64,000 nt of DNA from Aurantiochytrium sp. KH105 (GCA_003116975.1 BGKB01000190.1:62001-126000); one strand, 5' to 3'; counted from the first letter of the stretch, positions 37,879 to 47,424 are shown. The notes: generated by a model from the sequence alone, not told the origin. A program made the numbers and translations.

Positions 37879-38419
37879 TGGCCCCGGCCGCATCCATCAC
37901 TGCATGCGCACCATTGGCGTCGCCGAGCAGTGCCTCGAGGCCATGATCTACCGTGCCCAGAACCGTGTTGCCTTTGGCAAGGTTTTGGCCAAGAAGGACA
38001 TGGTCGCCTCTGCCGTCGGCGAGGCCCGCCTCTCCATCACCATGTGCCGCCAGCTGTGCTACCTCGCCGCTGTCATGGCTGACGAGAAGGGCTTCAAGGC
38101 CGCTCGTGTTTACATTTCCATGATCAAGCTCGAGGCCCCTCGTGCCGCGCTCAAGATCATCGACGAGGCCATCCAGCTTCATGGCGCCCACGGCGTCTCC
38201 CAGGTTTCCAAGCTCACTGATATTTACGCCAACCAGCGCACCCTCCGCGTCGCGGATGGCCCTGATTCGGTGCACCTCTTTCAGATCGCCCGCGGCGAGC
38301 TTTTGGCACCGCCAACGGAGATGGGCAAGCGTATCTCGGGTGTCAACGAAAATATCAAAAAGTACGGCAAGTTCGATCATGTCAAGAACATTGCCTTCCC
38401 TGCCGAGTCCAAGATGTGA
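36742..38419 (+). CDS. Acyl-CoA dehydrogenase, ACAD10/11-like, with 22-nt first exon
   Basis: Exon 1 is 36742-36763 (ATG plus seven codons and one base), exon 2 is 37041-38419, and the intron runs from GTACGT to GATAG. The product has 466 residues starting MESKLLSGVEKLTNKFYF; without splicing the main frame has no upstream ATG. Family blocks are clear: AFAMTEPGVASSDATNI (FAD and substrate side), GHKWYISGA, GRLGPGRIHHCMR, and a C-terminal LHGAHGVSQ plus RVADGPDSVH, the last typical of ACAD10/11-type enzymes. The enzyme oxidises an acyl-CoA to the enoyl-CoA with FAD, probably in mitochondria or peroxisomes; no strong presequence is seen. Codon choice is very C-ending, suggesting high expression. 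Confidence 0.92.
36774..36798. repeat. (GCGA)n repeat inside the dehydrogenase intron
   Basis: About six GCGA units begin 10 bp after the 5' splice site. Confidence 0.8.
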
Positions 38420-38572
38420 GTCCGGAGCTGTCACGCTATATACCACTTTCGTAAGTATCAGCAAAGATCTTACATTTAATCAGTCCCCTACGAATGAATG
38501 AATTGTCGATCTTGTCTTTACGTTTCTGTCGCTTTTGCAAGCTCCAACTGCAACTACTTGCTTCAGTCTGCA

Positions 38573-40504
38573 CTACCATTGAGGTGAGAAAGCTAGCAGC
38601 TCCGAGACGATCTCGCTGCCCCAAAGTTTGCTTGCGTCATCTTGTGGCTGTGGCGCTGGGGGCGGGGCCGAATTGAGGGATCTCCGCGCACCCCTTAATA
38701 GTAATGTGTTGTTGTTATCTTGTAACGTGAGACGGTGAGTCTCCTCTTCTTTGTATTCCTCCTCCATCTCCTTTGCCTCTTTGTCGCGATCAGACCATGT
38801 GCGAGACTTGTCCGCGCGCTTGTGCCGCGGCTGCCTCTCTCGAAGCTTACTGCTTGTTGAGGGAAGCAAAAAAAAGTCATCGTCAGTTCCTAGCTCCAGA
38901 CCAATAGTGTTACGCGCTTCAGCCGGAGTCTCGGCAAAGAGACTCGCTTGCAGTGAAGTCGCCAAGGTTTTGGCCATTGCTTCGATTTTGGCGCGCTCAC
39001 GCTGCAACTTGCTCTTCTCGTCCTCGAGCTTGTGTTGTTCGCTCTGCAGCGCATCCCTCTCACGTTCAATTTCGGTCTGCGCAGTCCGCATGGTCTCCCG
39101 CTCCGCCACGAGCTGTCGAGATCGCAAGTCGAGGTCTTGAACCTTTTGTTGTGCATTTTCACGCGCGAGCTCGGCGTCTTGGCGAGCTGCAATCAGCTTG
39201 TCGCGCTCCGTCTCCACACACGAGCGCAAGAGAGCAAGTTCGTGACGTTCCTTTGCGACCCGATCCTGATCCCCTTGCATCACGAGTTCGCGGTCCTGTA
39301 GCGCTCGGCGACGCGCTTCGAGGTCAGTGCGTCCCGCGACTACTTCTCGCAAGCCTGCATCTCGATCTCGTTCGAACACGACACGAGCTTCGTGGAGAGC
39401 GCGACGCTCCTCTTGAAGCTGCGCGTCAAGTTTGCTATGTACCTCGCGCTGAGCACGTCCAAGCGAGTCGCGTTCACGTTGCAAAATGGCCATCTCTGCC
39501 TCAAGAGCAGCTTGCATGCGGTCAACGCGGGATTCATGCGCGCGAGCACGTTCCAAGGCGGTGGTCTCAAATTTGTCACGACTTTCCTCTACTTCTTGTC
39601 GATAGCTCGCCAGCGCTTGCCGCGCGGCCTCAAGCTCTGCCTCGTGAACGAGCGTTGCGCGCTTCAACCTTTCCTGCATGTCGCATTCTGCGCGTAGACG
39701 ATCTTGCGCAAGCGATTCGGCACGCGCATTGGCGGCCTCTAGATTTGCTCGCAGAATCTTGGCTTCGGCTTCAAGACGAGCAATTGTCGTGCGCTGGATA
39801 GTGCTTTCGTTCTCCGCGCAAAGTTGCCCATTTTGGGCTTCTGCGGCTCGCGTTCGAAAGATCTCAGCCTGCTGTCTGCATCGCTCTGCATCTCCGACGG
39901 CACGTTCCAAGGCTGCCTCGTGTTCCTCTCGCCGCTTCGACGCCCGAGCCTGTTTGTTCACGAGCATTTGAATGTCGCGACCTCGAAGACGCGCGAGCTC
40001 GCGTTGCGCAAGGATGAGATCTGCGCGCAGAACGTCTGCATTGGCGCTCTTTCCAGAGCGTGCTTCCGGAAAAGCTGCAGAGGCCATGGATGGGTCTTCC
40101 TCAAACTCGGTCGTATATGCCACGGAAACGTCTTGTGGCTCTGCAGACCTCCGCGCTTGAGTCCCCGTGCTCACTGGCGAGTCAGCACGAGTTCTTTTCG
40201 ATGCCTCATCTTCAACATCATTTTCGTAGACATTGTCTTCAACATCGTCTTCGAAATCGTCCTCGAAATCCTCGTCCTCATCATCTTCATCGTCGACATG
40301 TTCTTCGACAGAGGCGGCATGAGAAACAGAGGCAACCGTAGACGCGCTCGTCTTGGCAAAATCTTCTGAATAAGCATCATCCAATCCACTATTGCTCGTG
40401 ACAGCTCCTTTGGCGTCTTCGCTCCTTTCGTACGGATGAGAGCTCACAGTGAGTTCTTCGCTCAAACTCTCAGCGATACTTTCCTCTTCGTCGCTCAAGC
40501 TCAT
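38573..40504 (-). CDS. Long coiled-coil protein
   Basis: 643 residues from the ATG at 40504 (MSLSDEEESIAESLSEEL), preferred over an ATG 63 bases upstream because of its acidic Ser-rich opening. Residues about 30-150 are acidic and disordered, with a Glu/Asp/Val run. Residues about 160-530 are nearly continuous coiled coil rich in Glu, Arg, Ala and Gln. The last about 100 residues are mixed and end in a compact motif KLWGSEIVSELLAFSPQW. The layout resembles centriole or transition-fibre proteins such as FBF1, but no decisive motif is present, so no name is given. It converges with the dehydrogenase gene. Confidence 0.78.
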   Translation of the reverse strand: MSLSDEEESIAESLSEELTVSSHPYERSEDAKGAVTSNSGLDDAYSEDFAKTSASTVASVSHAASVEEHVDDEDDEDEDFEDDFEDDVEDNVYENDVEDEASKRTRADSPVSTGTQARRSAEPQDVSVAYTTEFEEDPSMASAAFPEARSGKSANADVLRADLILAQRELARLRGRDIQMLVNKQARASKRREEHEAALERAVGDAERCRQQAEIFRTRAAEAQNGQLCAENESTIQRTTIARLEAEAKILRANLEAANARAESLAQDRLRAECDMQERLKRATLVHEAELEAARQALASYRQEVEESRDKFETTALERARAHESRVDRMQAALEAEMAILQRERDSLGRAQREVHSKLDAQLQEERRALHEARVVFERDRDAGLREVVAGRTDLEARRRALQDRELVMQGDQDRVAKERHELALLRSCVETERDKLIAARQDAELARENAQQKVQDLDLRSRQLVAERETMRTAQTEIERERDALQSEQHKLEDEKSKLQRERAKIEAMAKTLATSLQASLFAETPAEARNTIGLELGTDDDFFLLPSTSSKLRERQPRHKRADKSRTWSDRDKEAKEMEEEYKEEETHRLTLQDNNNTLLLRGARRSLNSAPPPAPQPQDDASKLWGSEIVSELLAFSPQW

Positions 40505-41127
40505 TTTGCGGAAATGAAGAAGAAAGGTGTCGGCCTCGCACGCCCCGAGCGAAAAAGAAAAAGCCAAAGGTCGAGCGACTCGACCTTACTCTCTCTCTCT
40601 CGCCCGTGCGGCGTTTGGCGCGGCAGTGACCGCGCCAAGGTGGAGGGCGACCTCTTAAACTACAACAAGAGCCAGGGCTGCTGTTTTGTCCACGTCAATG
40701 CTGGTGCGTCTATCGCTGCGCTGGGCCAGGCATGCATACATGCATGCAGGCAAGGTTGGCCGGGTCGCCGGGCTTGTCACGTGCCAACGGCTATTTTGTT
40801 GCTCGGCGTAATGTTGGTGGTGCAAATAAATACCTACAAGGATTACTTTGCGCATCGAGCACTTACTGTTAGTGCCAGGCAACACATTCTTGTGGCGGCG
40901 TGGGCTCCACGATTGTAATGGAACGCCGGGCTCTACGTGTATACACTTCGCTACGACTGATACTTTGTCGGCCGATGTCCCTACCTTTGTGCTTAATGTG
41001 AGCGAGTGAACTTTGTCAGCTCGGCGCGTGCAGTACCCGATTCTATCTTTTCCTCGCTGTACTACACGGCGCACGTGTGACGAACGTGCGCGCACGCTTC
41101 AAAGGACGCCCGCACAGATACAGGATC
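40505..41127. other. Divergent region between the coiled-coil and HAD genes
   Basis: It includes a CATGCATACATGCATGCAGG palindromic stretch near 40731 and a CT tract near 40590. No gene seen. Confidence 0.5.
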
Positions 41128-41985
41128 ATGTCAACGCTGCGTCTTGAAGGCGCAGACGCGCTGGGCGACCTGCTGAGCAAGATGGCGGCCGAGGGGACGC
41201 TGGGATCACACACGGCCATCTGCTTCGACTTTGACAGAACTCTTACGAATGGGCTCGCGACGGTCTCCGGCGAAAAGGCTGTGCGTGGTGGCGCCGAGAC
41301 CATCAAAGGACTCGAGGATGCGCGCGCAGCGGGCGCCAAGCTCTTTATTATCACAGCACGATCACCTCGAAAGATGGTAATTGAGAGTCTTCGCGCATCC
41401 TTGGCCAGCGCGCAGCACATGCTTGAACCCTTCTTCACAAGCAATCAAGATGATAAAGGGGACGACGACGACGACAATGGACAGGAAGAGGACATTGAGG
41501 TGTTTGAGTTTGCTGGTCATCAGATCGCGCGCGGTGGATGTCTGTATGCCACTGGATATCAAAAGGCTTTTGGCCTCCTGCACATTCTCGATCACACCAA
41601 GGGGGCTATATCCGAGCTAATTTTTGTGGACGATGCCGTCACAAACTGCTACAATGTACACCAGCAGATGATCGAGGCTGCTGCGCCGTGCACAAGCGTG
41701 TGGTGGGATCCATATGAAGAGGAGATGCAGTCTCGCTCCATGATTCCTGAGCACTCGGGATCGAGCGACTTTAACTTTGCGGCTTTTCTTGAGACACAAC
41801 TTGAAACCTTTGGCATCACTCCCGATGTTCGTGCTGAGCGCCAGGCCGAGTACAAGGCCCGCGAGCTCGAAGAGGGCCGTGAGGACCTCAATGCACGCGA
41901 AGAGACAGATCCCAAACCTCTCCGGGACCTCGAGTCCAAGAATGCTGGACTCGCTGCGCTCTTGATGCGCAACGCCCCGCGATAA
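41128..41985 (+). CDS. HAD-superfamily phosphatase
   Basis: 285 residues. The start is the ATG at 41128; upstream in-frame codons lack an ATG. HAD motif I is CFDFDRTLTNG (about residues 32-42, nucleophile Asp in DFD). A motif II-like IITARSPRK and a motif IV-like ELIFVDDAVTNC follow. An acidic insert (DDKGDDDDDN) sits between the core blocks. The layout recalls the DUF2608-type HAD proteins known mainly from bacteria, which is an inference from motif order. The substrate is unknown. The last about 28 codons have a diverged second copy immediately downstream. Confidence 0.83.
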   Translation: MSTLRLEGADALGDLLSKMAAEGTLGSHTAICFDFDRTLTNGLATVSGEKAVRGGAETIKGLEDARAAGAKLFIITARSPRKMVIESLRASLASAQHMLEPFFTSNQDDKGDDDDDNGQEEDIEVFEFAGHQIARGGCLYATGYQKAFGLLHILDHTKGAISELIFVDDAVTNCYNVHQQMIEAAAPCTSVWWDPYEEEMQSRSMIPEHSGSSDFNFAAFLETQLETFGITPDVRAERQAEYKARELEEGREDLNAREETDPKPLRDLESKNAGLAALLMRNAPR

Positions 41986-42235
41986 GCAAGGATTGACTGC
42001 CAAAAAGATGAGAAGAGATGAGAATTGAGGTTTGGTGAAAGATTATCAAGATAGTCGTAAGAAACTTACTGTCAGTACATGCGAGGAAACCGAATCTCTA
42101 CAAAACCTTGTGTCCGAAGATGCCGAACGTGCGGCGTTCTTGATGCACAACGGCCCAGAATAATTCTCAGAAAAGAAAAAGGTGAGATGAGACGCGAGAG
42201 ATGAGAAACGAATTTGTGAAAAGATTACATGGCTG
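41889..42235 (+). repeat. Diverged tandem duplication of the HAD gene 3' end
   Basis: Copy A (about 41889-42055) is the end of the HAD coding region plus its 3' flank. Copy B (about 42073-42235) repeats the same order: EETD/EETE, then LMRNAPR-stop against LMHNGPE-stop, then matching AAAAGATGAGA and GTGAAAAGATTA-type flank. Copy B keeps an open frame for about 44 codons to its stop, though no splice junction joins it cleanly to the gene. Confidence 0.75.
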
Positions 42236-42339
42236 CTATCATCCTCTTCGGTGGGCCATACTACCTTGGCTTGTTGTGAGATTGTCATGCTGTTGGTTGG
42301 ACACGGCAGCAAAAATGACAACGAAACAAGACCGGCTGG

Positions 42340-42963
42340 CTAGCCTCCCGTGACGATGCGATACGTGACGTAGCTACCTGCAGTGTCACTTTTTCGAACG
42401 ATGCGCACGACCTGGCCCTTGCGCAATCCAAAATACCGCGACACGGCATCGTTGTGACGCATCCGGGGCAGCTGTTCTGCCTTAATTTTGTATCGCTGCA
42501 GAAGCGCCACTTTCTCGGCGTCAGTGAGAACTGTATGATGCGGAACCATTTCGTGGGTCATGAGATCGAACTTGAGCTCAGCATAGGTAAAATATTCGAG
42601 GGGGCACGTTCCCTTGGACACTTGAAGGGCCTGCCGACCAAACGGCGAGATACCTTCACGCAGAACGAGAATTCCACGGCTTGCCTGGCCTGCAAGAAGC
42701 TTCTCATTGAACTCACGGATCGGTTTGACGCCGACCTTGACCTCCGAGGGGAAGCAGAACATGATAATTTCCTTTGAGGTGGGATTTTCGAAGCGCTCTT
42801 GGCCCAGAAGCGAGAGCTGCACCATTTTTTGCGAGCAGTACCTGCGATGAAATCCCGGCAAGTCGAGGTTTTCCCATGAGCTCGAATCGAACCCGCGTCG
42901 CCGCATCAAGCTCGCCAACGTTTTCACGACGCGGTACACGTCTGTGTCAGAGGGCGCCTCCAT
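42340..42963 (-). CDS. RPB5: RPB5, shared subunit of RNA polymerases I, II and III
   Basis: 207 residues from the ATG at 42963 (MEAPSDTDVYRVVKTL); an upstream ATG would add 23 residues that do not look like RPB5. RPB5 (RPABC1) forms part of the lower jaw contacting downstream DNA. The N-terminal jaw domain and the conserved C-terminal assembly domain are both present: VPHHTVLTDAEKVALLQRYK, QLPRM-x6-VSRYFGLRKGQVV and TAGSYVTYRIV. The length matches the family (about 210). Confidence 0.96.
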   Translation of the reverse strand: MEAPSDTDVYRVVKTLASLMRRRGFDSSSWENLDLPGFHRRYCSQKMVQLSLLGQERFENPTSKEIIMFCFPSEVKVGVKPIREFNEKLLAGQASRGILVLREGISPFGRQALQVSKGTCPLEYFTYAELKFDLMTHEMVPHHTVLTDAEKVALLQRYKIKAEQLPRMRHNDAVSRYFGLRKGQVVRIVRKSDTAGSYVTYRIVTGG

Positions 42964-43452
42964 GGTCTTTTTTTCGAAGCACGTGCGCCGAGTGGCGCGA
43001 CCCGTGGACGCAAGAAAGAATACACAGACCAAACTTTTGCAATGAACCGCAAGCCGTACTCTAAGCTCCTTAGTTCTTGTCGAGGATTCCTTTGGCGTGC
43101 GCTTTGCTCGTTATCTAGGCCCTGCGCGCCGCCCTCCCAGCCTTGCGCGCGCGCGCGCGCCCCTCCCGCTTGGTGTGACGAGAGTGTCTGCCGCCACCGA
43201 TCGATCGATCGACGATCAATCAATCAATCAATCAATCGTTTTATTCATCAATCAATGGCAATGGCGGCGAGGGATAAAATTTTATAAATTTTATAATCAT
43301 TAATGACATGCTTTGCTTGGGTCCTTCCGAGTCCTTTGCGAAGAATACAAAGTAGGCCTAGGCCTAGCGCCAAATTGCAAATGATGTCCTGACTGTGGCA
43401 ATCAAATAAGATGGTTCACGTTCGTTTCTAGTGTTTAGTGTTTTTTTGATAT
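42964..43452. other. Region upstream of RPB5 with ATCG and ATCA arrays
   Basis: A (ATCG)n run at 43199-43212 is followed at once by (ATCA)n at about 43214-43237, then an AT-rich island near 43271-43304. The left part is probably the RPB5 promoter and the right part the 3' flank of the next gene. No gene seen. Confidence 0.5.
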
Positions 43453-44619
43453 TCAAGAGGAGGACGTTGGCGGAGATGTTTCGCGCAAGAGTCGAGTGTA
43501 CACGGGTAGCTGCTTGACAGTCTCTGGCTGACCAACGAGAATTTTGTCAAGGGTTTCTGAAGAGAGCCCGGGGTCCTTGCCGAGTGATGAAATACGCTCA
43601 GCTCGCTGCTCCGCGAGTTTGACGTCCTTCTCAAGAGCGGCAATCTGCTTGTTGATGGTGGCGAGATCGATACGGCGGCCTAATCCCATTCCATGACGAA
43701 AGATGAAGCGGCGATCGCCGCGCATAACATCCCCGAGCAAAACGAGCTCGTTCACAAGTGGCGTTGCAACGAGCATGCGGACCACACGCGCCATGACATT
43801 GTGTGAGCAACCAATCTTTTCGCACAAATCGACAAGGTCATTTGCTTCGAGACTCCCCGTCTCTTGAAGCACACCGATGACCTCGCGCGTCACGCGCTGT
43901 TCCAGCTCATCGTCCTGTGCTGCCAAAACTGGGTCGACGCGGCGTTTCTTCAATGACGGCTCAGCTGCTGTGCTCGCTGGACCTCCAAAAGACGAGAACC
44001 CTTTCCCCTTGACCTCTGCATCCCCTGCAGATGGGCTTGCTTTTGGGAATGATGGAATGCCGACAAGAGAGGCGGTGTGATGTGATCTCCCTGGCGGGAC
44101 CACGGCCTGAGACGCGTTTGGCGTTGCGCTCAACGATTGCGTAGCTGTTTTAGACGGTTTTACTTGAGAGGCTCCGTGCGTCGTTTCTTGCCCGCTTTGT
44201 TGAGGTGTTGATTGGGTAGCACGAAGCGTACTTGAGCGCTCCGCAACATCGTCAGGTTTCTCTTGATCCTCCTCACGAACATGAACACGTGGCACGGGTT
44301 GTAAGTGCTGTTGATGTGGCGCAGCTTGCTGTGGCACTTGCTGAGTACGAGGCGATGGAGAAGGGGCAGCGGCTGCACTCAGAGAAGAACCCGTTTCTTT
44401 GGACGATTCTTGCGCCTTCTCTTCCTCCTGCGAGGCCTTCGGCTTCTCGGCCACGGTCTTGGTTTCCGTCTCGGTTTGCGCCTCGCCCGTCGCCGTCACT
44501 GCACTTTGCTCGACGCCTCGTGCCTTCTCAGCGCGATCGCCACCCTCGGTAGCCTCGACAGCAGGCTTGGCCGCGTCGCTGGCGGCGCGGTCCGCGCCCT
44601 TCTCCTCCTCCGCGGCCAT
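43453..44619 (-). CDS. Unknown protein with folded C-terminal domain (winged-helix-like)
   Basis: 388 residues from the ATG at 44619, not recognised. The first about 240 residues are low-complexity: Glu/Ala-rich, then Gln/Ser/Pro-rich. The last about 140 residues look folded, helical and conserved: ELEQRVTREVIGVLQETGSL through MARVVRMLVATPLVNELVLLG and a FIFRHGMGLG turn, then a coiled coil ending near VKQLPVYTRLLRE. The helix-helix-strand order suggests a winged helix, perhaps nuclear. The start is uncertain because acidic coding-like sequence continues upstream of 44619 without an ATG, so a short 5' exon may be missing. The longer frame beyond 45.2 kb is the shadow of eIF2-alpha. Confidence 0.68.
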   Translation of the reverse strand: MAAEEEKGADRAASDAAKPAVEATEGGDRAEKARGVEQSAVTATGEAQTETETKTVAEKPKASQEEEKAQESSKETGSSLSAAAAPSPSPRTQQVPQQAAPHQQHLQPVPRVHVREEDQEKPDDVAERSSTLRATQSTPQQSGQETTHGASQVKPSKTATQSLSATPNASQAVVPPGRSHHTASLVGIPSFPKASPSAGDAEVKGKGFSSFGGPASTAAEPSLKKRRVDPVLAAQDDELEQRVTREVIGVLQETGSLEANDLVDLCEKIGCSHNVMARVVRMLVATPLVNELVLLGDVMRGDRRFIFRHGMGLGRRIDLATINKQIAALEKDVKLAEQRAERISSLGKDPGLSSETLDKILVGQPETVKQLPVYTRLLRETSPPTSSS

Positions 44620-45258
44620 CTCCTCCTCCGCAAAAGTCTTCTCCCCGTCCTCGTCCTTCTCCACGTCCTCGGAGAGCAGCCTGACAGAGAGACCTATCTG
44701 CCTGCCACCCGGAACGTCTCCAGAACGTCGCGAGAACCTTGTTCTTTCCGCTGCGGCCCTCTCTGCGCGCCCGCGGGGCCGCCCATAAAGCCCTTCCCCG
44801 TGCCGCCGGCAAGTGAAACTCTCCCGTTTCCCCGCCCTTGTCCGTTCTTTTCCCGTTCCAAAGTCGCTGGTAGCCCGGGAATTCCCGTCCTGGTCCTTTG
44901 GTCGCCGGGCTGAGCGGGGCGGGGATTTCCCGGGGCTAAGATTGATGGGCGGCGGTGCGTCGGGCCGCGCAGGGCTGGCAAGGAAAGCAAAGCTAAGCAG
45001 GCGCGGCGCGAGGAGCAGACGAGCAGGAGGACGGCAAGCTCGGCGGGCGCGCGCGAACGAGGCCTCGCTTAGCGCGTACGAAGCCCCCCTCCCGCGACAC
45101 GGAGGACCGTAGCTGCGGCAGCGGCCCGGCGTGAGCGGAGCAGAGATCGGCGAGCGGAGAGCAGCGTAGCCAGCTGCTCGGTCTTGGTGACCTAACCTCC
45201 TTCTCTGCTTCGTTCGCTGTCGTCGTCGACGTCGAGGGCGCGCGGAGAAAAGGACACG
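44620..45258. other. Divergent region between the unknown winged-helix-like gene and eIF2-alpha
   Basis: GC-rich with CCCGGGAATTCCC-type palindromic bits near 44874-44935. It may contain an unrecognised first exon of the minus-strand gene. No other gene seen. Confidence 0.45.
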
Positions 45259-46230
45259 ATGGCAGAGGATGCGGCCGCCGCTGCGGCGGAGATTATCTCG
45301 GCGCAGGAGCGCGAGGAGCGCGAGATCCGCCTCTCGTGCAGGTTCTATGAGGAGCAGTTTCCCGCCCTCGAGGAGTGCGTGATGGTGCAGGTCAAGAGCA
45401 TCGCAGAGATGGGCGCCTACGTGTCGCTCCTCGAGTACAACAACATTGAGGGCATGATCCTGCTGAGCGAACTCTCGCGCAGGCGATTCCGTTCGATCAA
45501 CAAGCTGATCCGCGTGGGCAAGCTGGAAGTGGCCATGGTGATCCGTGTCGACAAGGAGAAGGGCTACATTGACTTGAGTAAGCGCCGCGTGTCCAAGGAA
45601 GACATTATCAAGTGCGAGGAGCGATACAGCAAGGGCAAGGAGGTCAACTCGATCATGCGTCACTTGGCCGAGACGACGGGATCGAACCTCTTGGAGCTCA
45701 ACGAAAAGATCGCCTGGCCGTTGGCCAAGCCGCCCTACCAGAACACCCACCAGGCCTTTCGCATTGCCATCAACGATCCGGAAAAGGTCTTTGGTGGCCT
45801 CGATGTGGACCAATCCATCATCGACCAGCTCATGGTGGTCGTTCGCCGTAAGATGACGCCCAAGCCCATCAAGATTCGCGCCGACATCGAGGTGACTTGC
45901 TACCAGCCGGAGGGCATTGACGCTATTATCGCCGCGCTCAAGGCGGGCGAGGCCATTGGCAAGGAGGGCAAGGCCATCAAGATTAAGCTGATTGCGCCCC
46001 CGCGCTATGTTATGCTCACCACCTCGCTCAACAAGAACGATGGCTTTGATGCAATGAACCGCTCGATTGATGCCATTCGCACGGTCATCACGGACCGCAA
46101 GGGTAACATCAACGTCTCGGCCGAGCCGCACGTCACCTCCGATGAGGAGGAGCACTCGCTTAAGCTGCTTATGGAGCAGCTTGAGAGCGAGAACCGTGAG
46201 ATCGCCGCTGACAGCGATGAGGACGAGTAA
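45259..46230 (+). CDS. EIF2S1: eIF2-alpha, translation initiation factor 2 subunit alpha
   Basis: 323 residues. It carries the regulatory Ser of the integrated stress response: in SELSRRRFRSI the Ser at residue 73 corresponds to Ser51 of animal eIF2-alpha, so control by eIF2 kinases is expected. The S1 domain (AEMGAYVSLLEYNNIEGMIL) and the KGYIDLSKRRVS block are nearly identical to other eukaryotes. The helical domain and the C-terminal alpha-beta domain (PIKIRADIEVTCYQPEGIDA) follow, with an acidic tail. The N-terminus is about 22 residues longer than human, with an Ala run. The first ATG is the start. Confidence 0.97.
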   Translation: MAEDAAAAAAEIISAQEREEREIRLSCRFYEEQFPALEECVMVQVKSIAEMGAYVSLLEYNNIEGMILLSELSRRRFRSINKLIRVGKLEVAMVIRVDKEKGYIDLSKRRVSKEDIIKCEERYSKGKEVNSIMRHLAETTGSNLLELNEKIAWPLAKPPYQNTHQAFRIAINDPEKVFGGLDVDQSIIDQLMVVVRRKMTPKPIKIRADIEVTCYQPEGIDAIIAALKAGEAIGKEGKAIKIKLIAPPRYVMLTTSLNKNDGFDAMNRSIDAIRTVITDRKGNINVSAEPHVTSDEEEHSLKLLMEQLESENREIAADSDEDE

Positions 46231-47103
46231 ACTGCACGCACGGGATTTTGCGCGCGCGCGTGCGTAGCGGGCGCTACGTGCTGTGGCGTGTGAACGAACG
46301 TACGAACGAATGATTGAATGAGCGAACGTAACGTACATACTTTGGCGTGTGCCTCGTGCCATACAGACAGCATACTTTTCAGTGTTGTTCTTCGAGAGGG
46401 GGGCAAGAAAGCGAGCGAGCAAGTAAGCATGAAGGAACTTTTAGAGAGTTTTTGTTTTTGTTTTTCCTTTTGCCCTCCCTGCACCACGTTCGGGTTTCGT
46501 TCTTGGACGAAGCGAGACTTCTGGGAAGAGTTGAGGGAGAGCTTTTCGTTGGAGAAGCCGGGAACTACATGAAGTCATGTGGGCCTTGATACTTTTACTT
46601 TTTTCGTTTTTCTGTCTGAATGAAACTTTCATTGAGCAAGTTGCCTGGCGTTTCGGAATGCTCATTTCGCGATCGTTTCCATCGACAGTTTCTATCAATA
46701 CAGGGCTGCCTCTTTCGAGGTCTGATGTCGAGTTGATTGACTGTGAATTCTAGCTATGCTACGGTACGCGACGGCAATGAGAGGGCCTTTTATTAAAATC
46801 GCGGTTGATGGCGAGTGTGATGGGAGAAAACGTGCAGTACAGTACATGTTTTGCATTTCTTGAGTGTGTGTGTGTGTTTGTCAAAGTGACAGGGTGCGAA
46901 ATGGCTGGGCGATCGAGAAGGCTTGCCCAGCCCTTTTGGCGGTTTTCTAACTAGCGAGTTTGGCATGCGCAAAGGTGAGCCTTGCAGAGGCCCAGTGATG
47001 CGTAGACCATGATGTTTTTAAAAAAGAGTAATGTACAGGAGAAAGAAGTGTGTGAATGCAGACGGTGAACGAAGTGGTCGCGCAACCTTGGGCGCGCTCG
47101 CGC
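46231..47103. other. Intergenic region downstream of eIF2-alpha
   Basis: Convergent with the small gene at 47104. It holds ACGAACG-type direct repeats near 46293-46330, T-rich tracts near 46450 and 46600, and a TG dinucleotide run near 46866-46880. No gene seen. Confidence 0.5.
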
Positions 47104-47354
47104 TCACTTTGAGTCGTCGAAGCGGCACGCGAGGCCGCCGATGTCCTGCAGCAGTTCATCAATGGCCTCTGCAGGGTAGTCACGCACGCAAAAGCTGAGC
47201 CTGCACTCTTGCGTGCAAAAGTCTCCATCGCCGCAGAAGATCATGTTACAGTGCTGGCAGTTCTTGGCGCACCACCGCGACGTCTGCCTCAAGTTCCTCG
47301 CGCTGCAGAAGCTCGCGCTGCTGTCCACGCTGCTGACGCTGCTGACGCTGCTGA

Positions 47355-47389
<35 letters not shown>

Positions 47390-47424
47390 AGTTTCCGGAA
47401 CATGTTCGATCGTCCCTCCTGCAT
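47104..47424 (-). CDS. Small Cys-rich protein with Ser-repeat N-terminus
   Basis: 106 residues. Residues 12-36 are a Ser/Val run from a GCTGCTGAC-type repeat. A compact Cys cluster follows: W-C-A-K-N-C-x2-C, then F-C-G-D-G-D-F-C-T-x-E-C-R. The spacing recalls FCS-like (FLZ) zinc fingers, where a C-x2-C pair is followed by an F-C-S-x-E-C-R block. The C-terminus is an ordinary short helix (YPAEAIDELLQDIGGL). Met1 or Met8 may start it. Function unknown; FLZ-like proteins are protein-interaction adaptors, but that link is only a resemblance. Confidence 0.6.

Noticed and set aside
38573-40504. Naming the coiled-coil protein FBF1
   Set aside because: Only general coiled-coil composition supports it; no diagnostic motif was seen.
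41870-42110. Splicing of the HAD gene into its duplicated downstream ending
   Set aside because: The best GTGAGG donor and CTGTCAG acceptor give the wrong phase, so no alternative gene model is proposed; the duplication itself is reported.
42860-42900. GGTTCGATTC B-box-like sequence on the minus strand
   Set aside because: It lies inside RPB5 coding sequence and has no A box or cloverleaf partner.
44620-46422. Upstream extension of the minus-strand frame that ends at 43453 (989 codons in all)
   Set aside because: It runs antisense through the whole eIF2-alpha gene; that part is a GC-driven shadow. Only the segment below 44619 has its own protein-like content.
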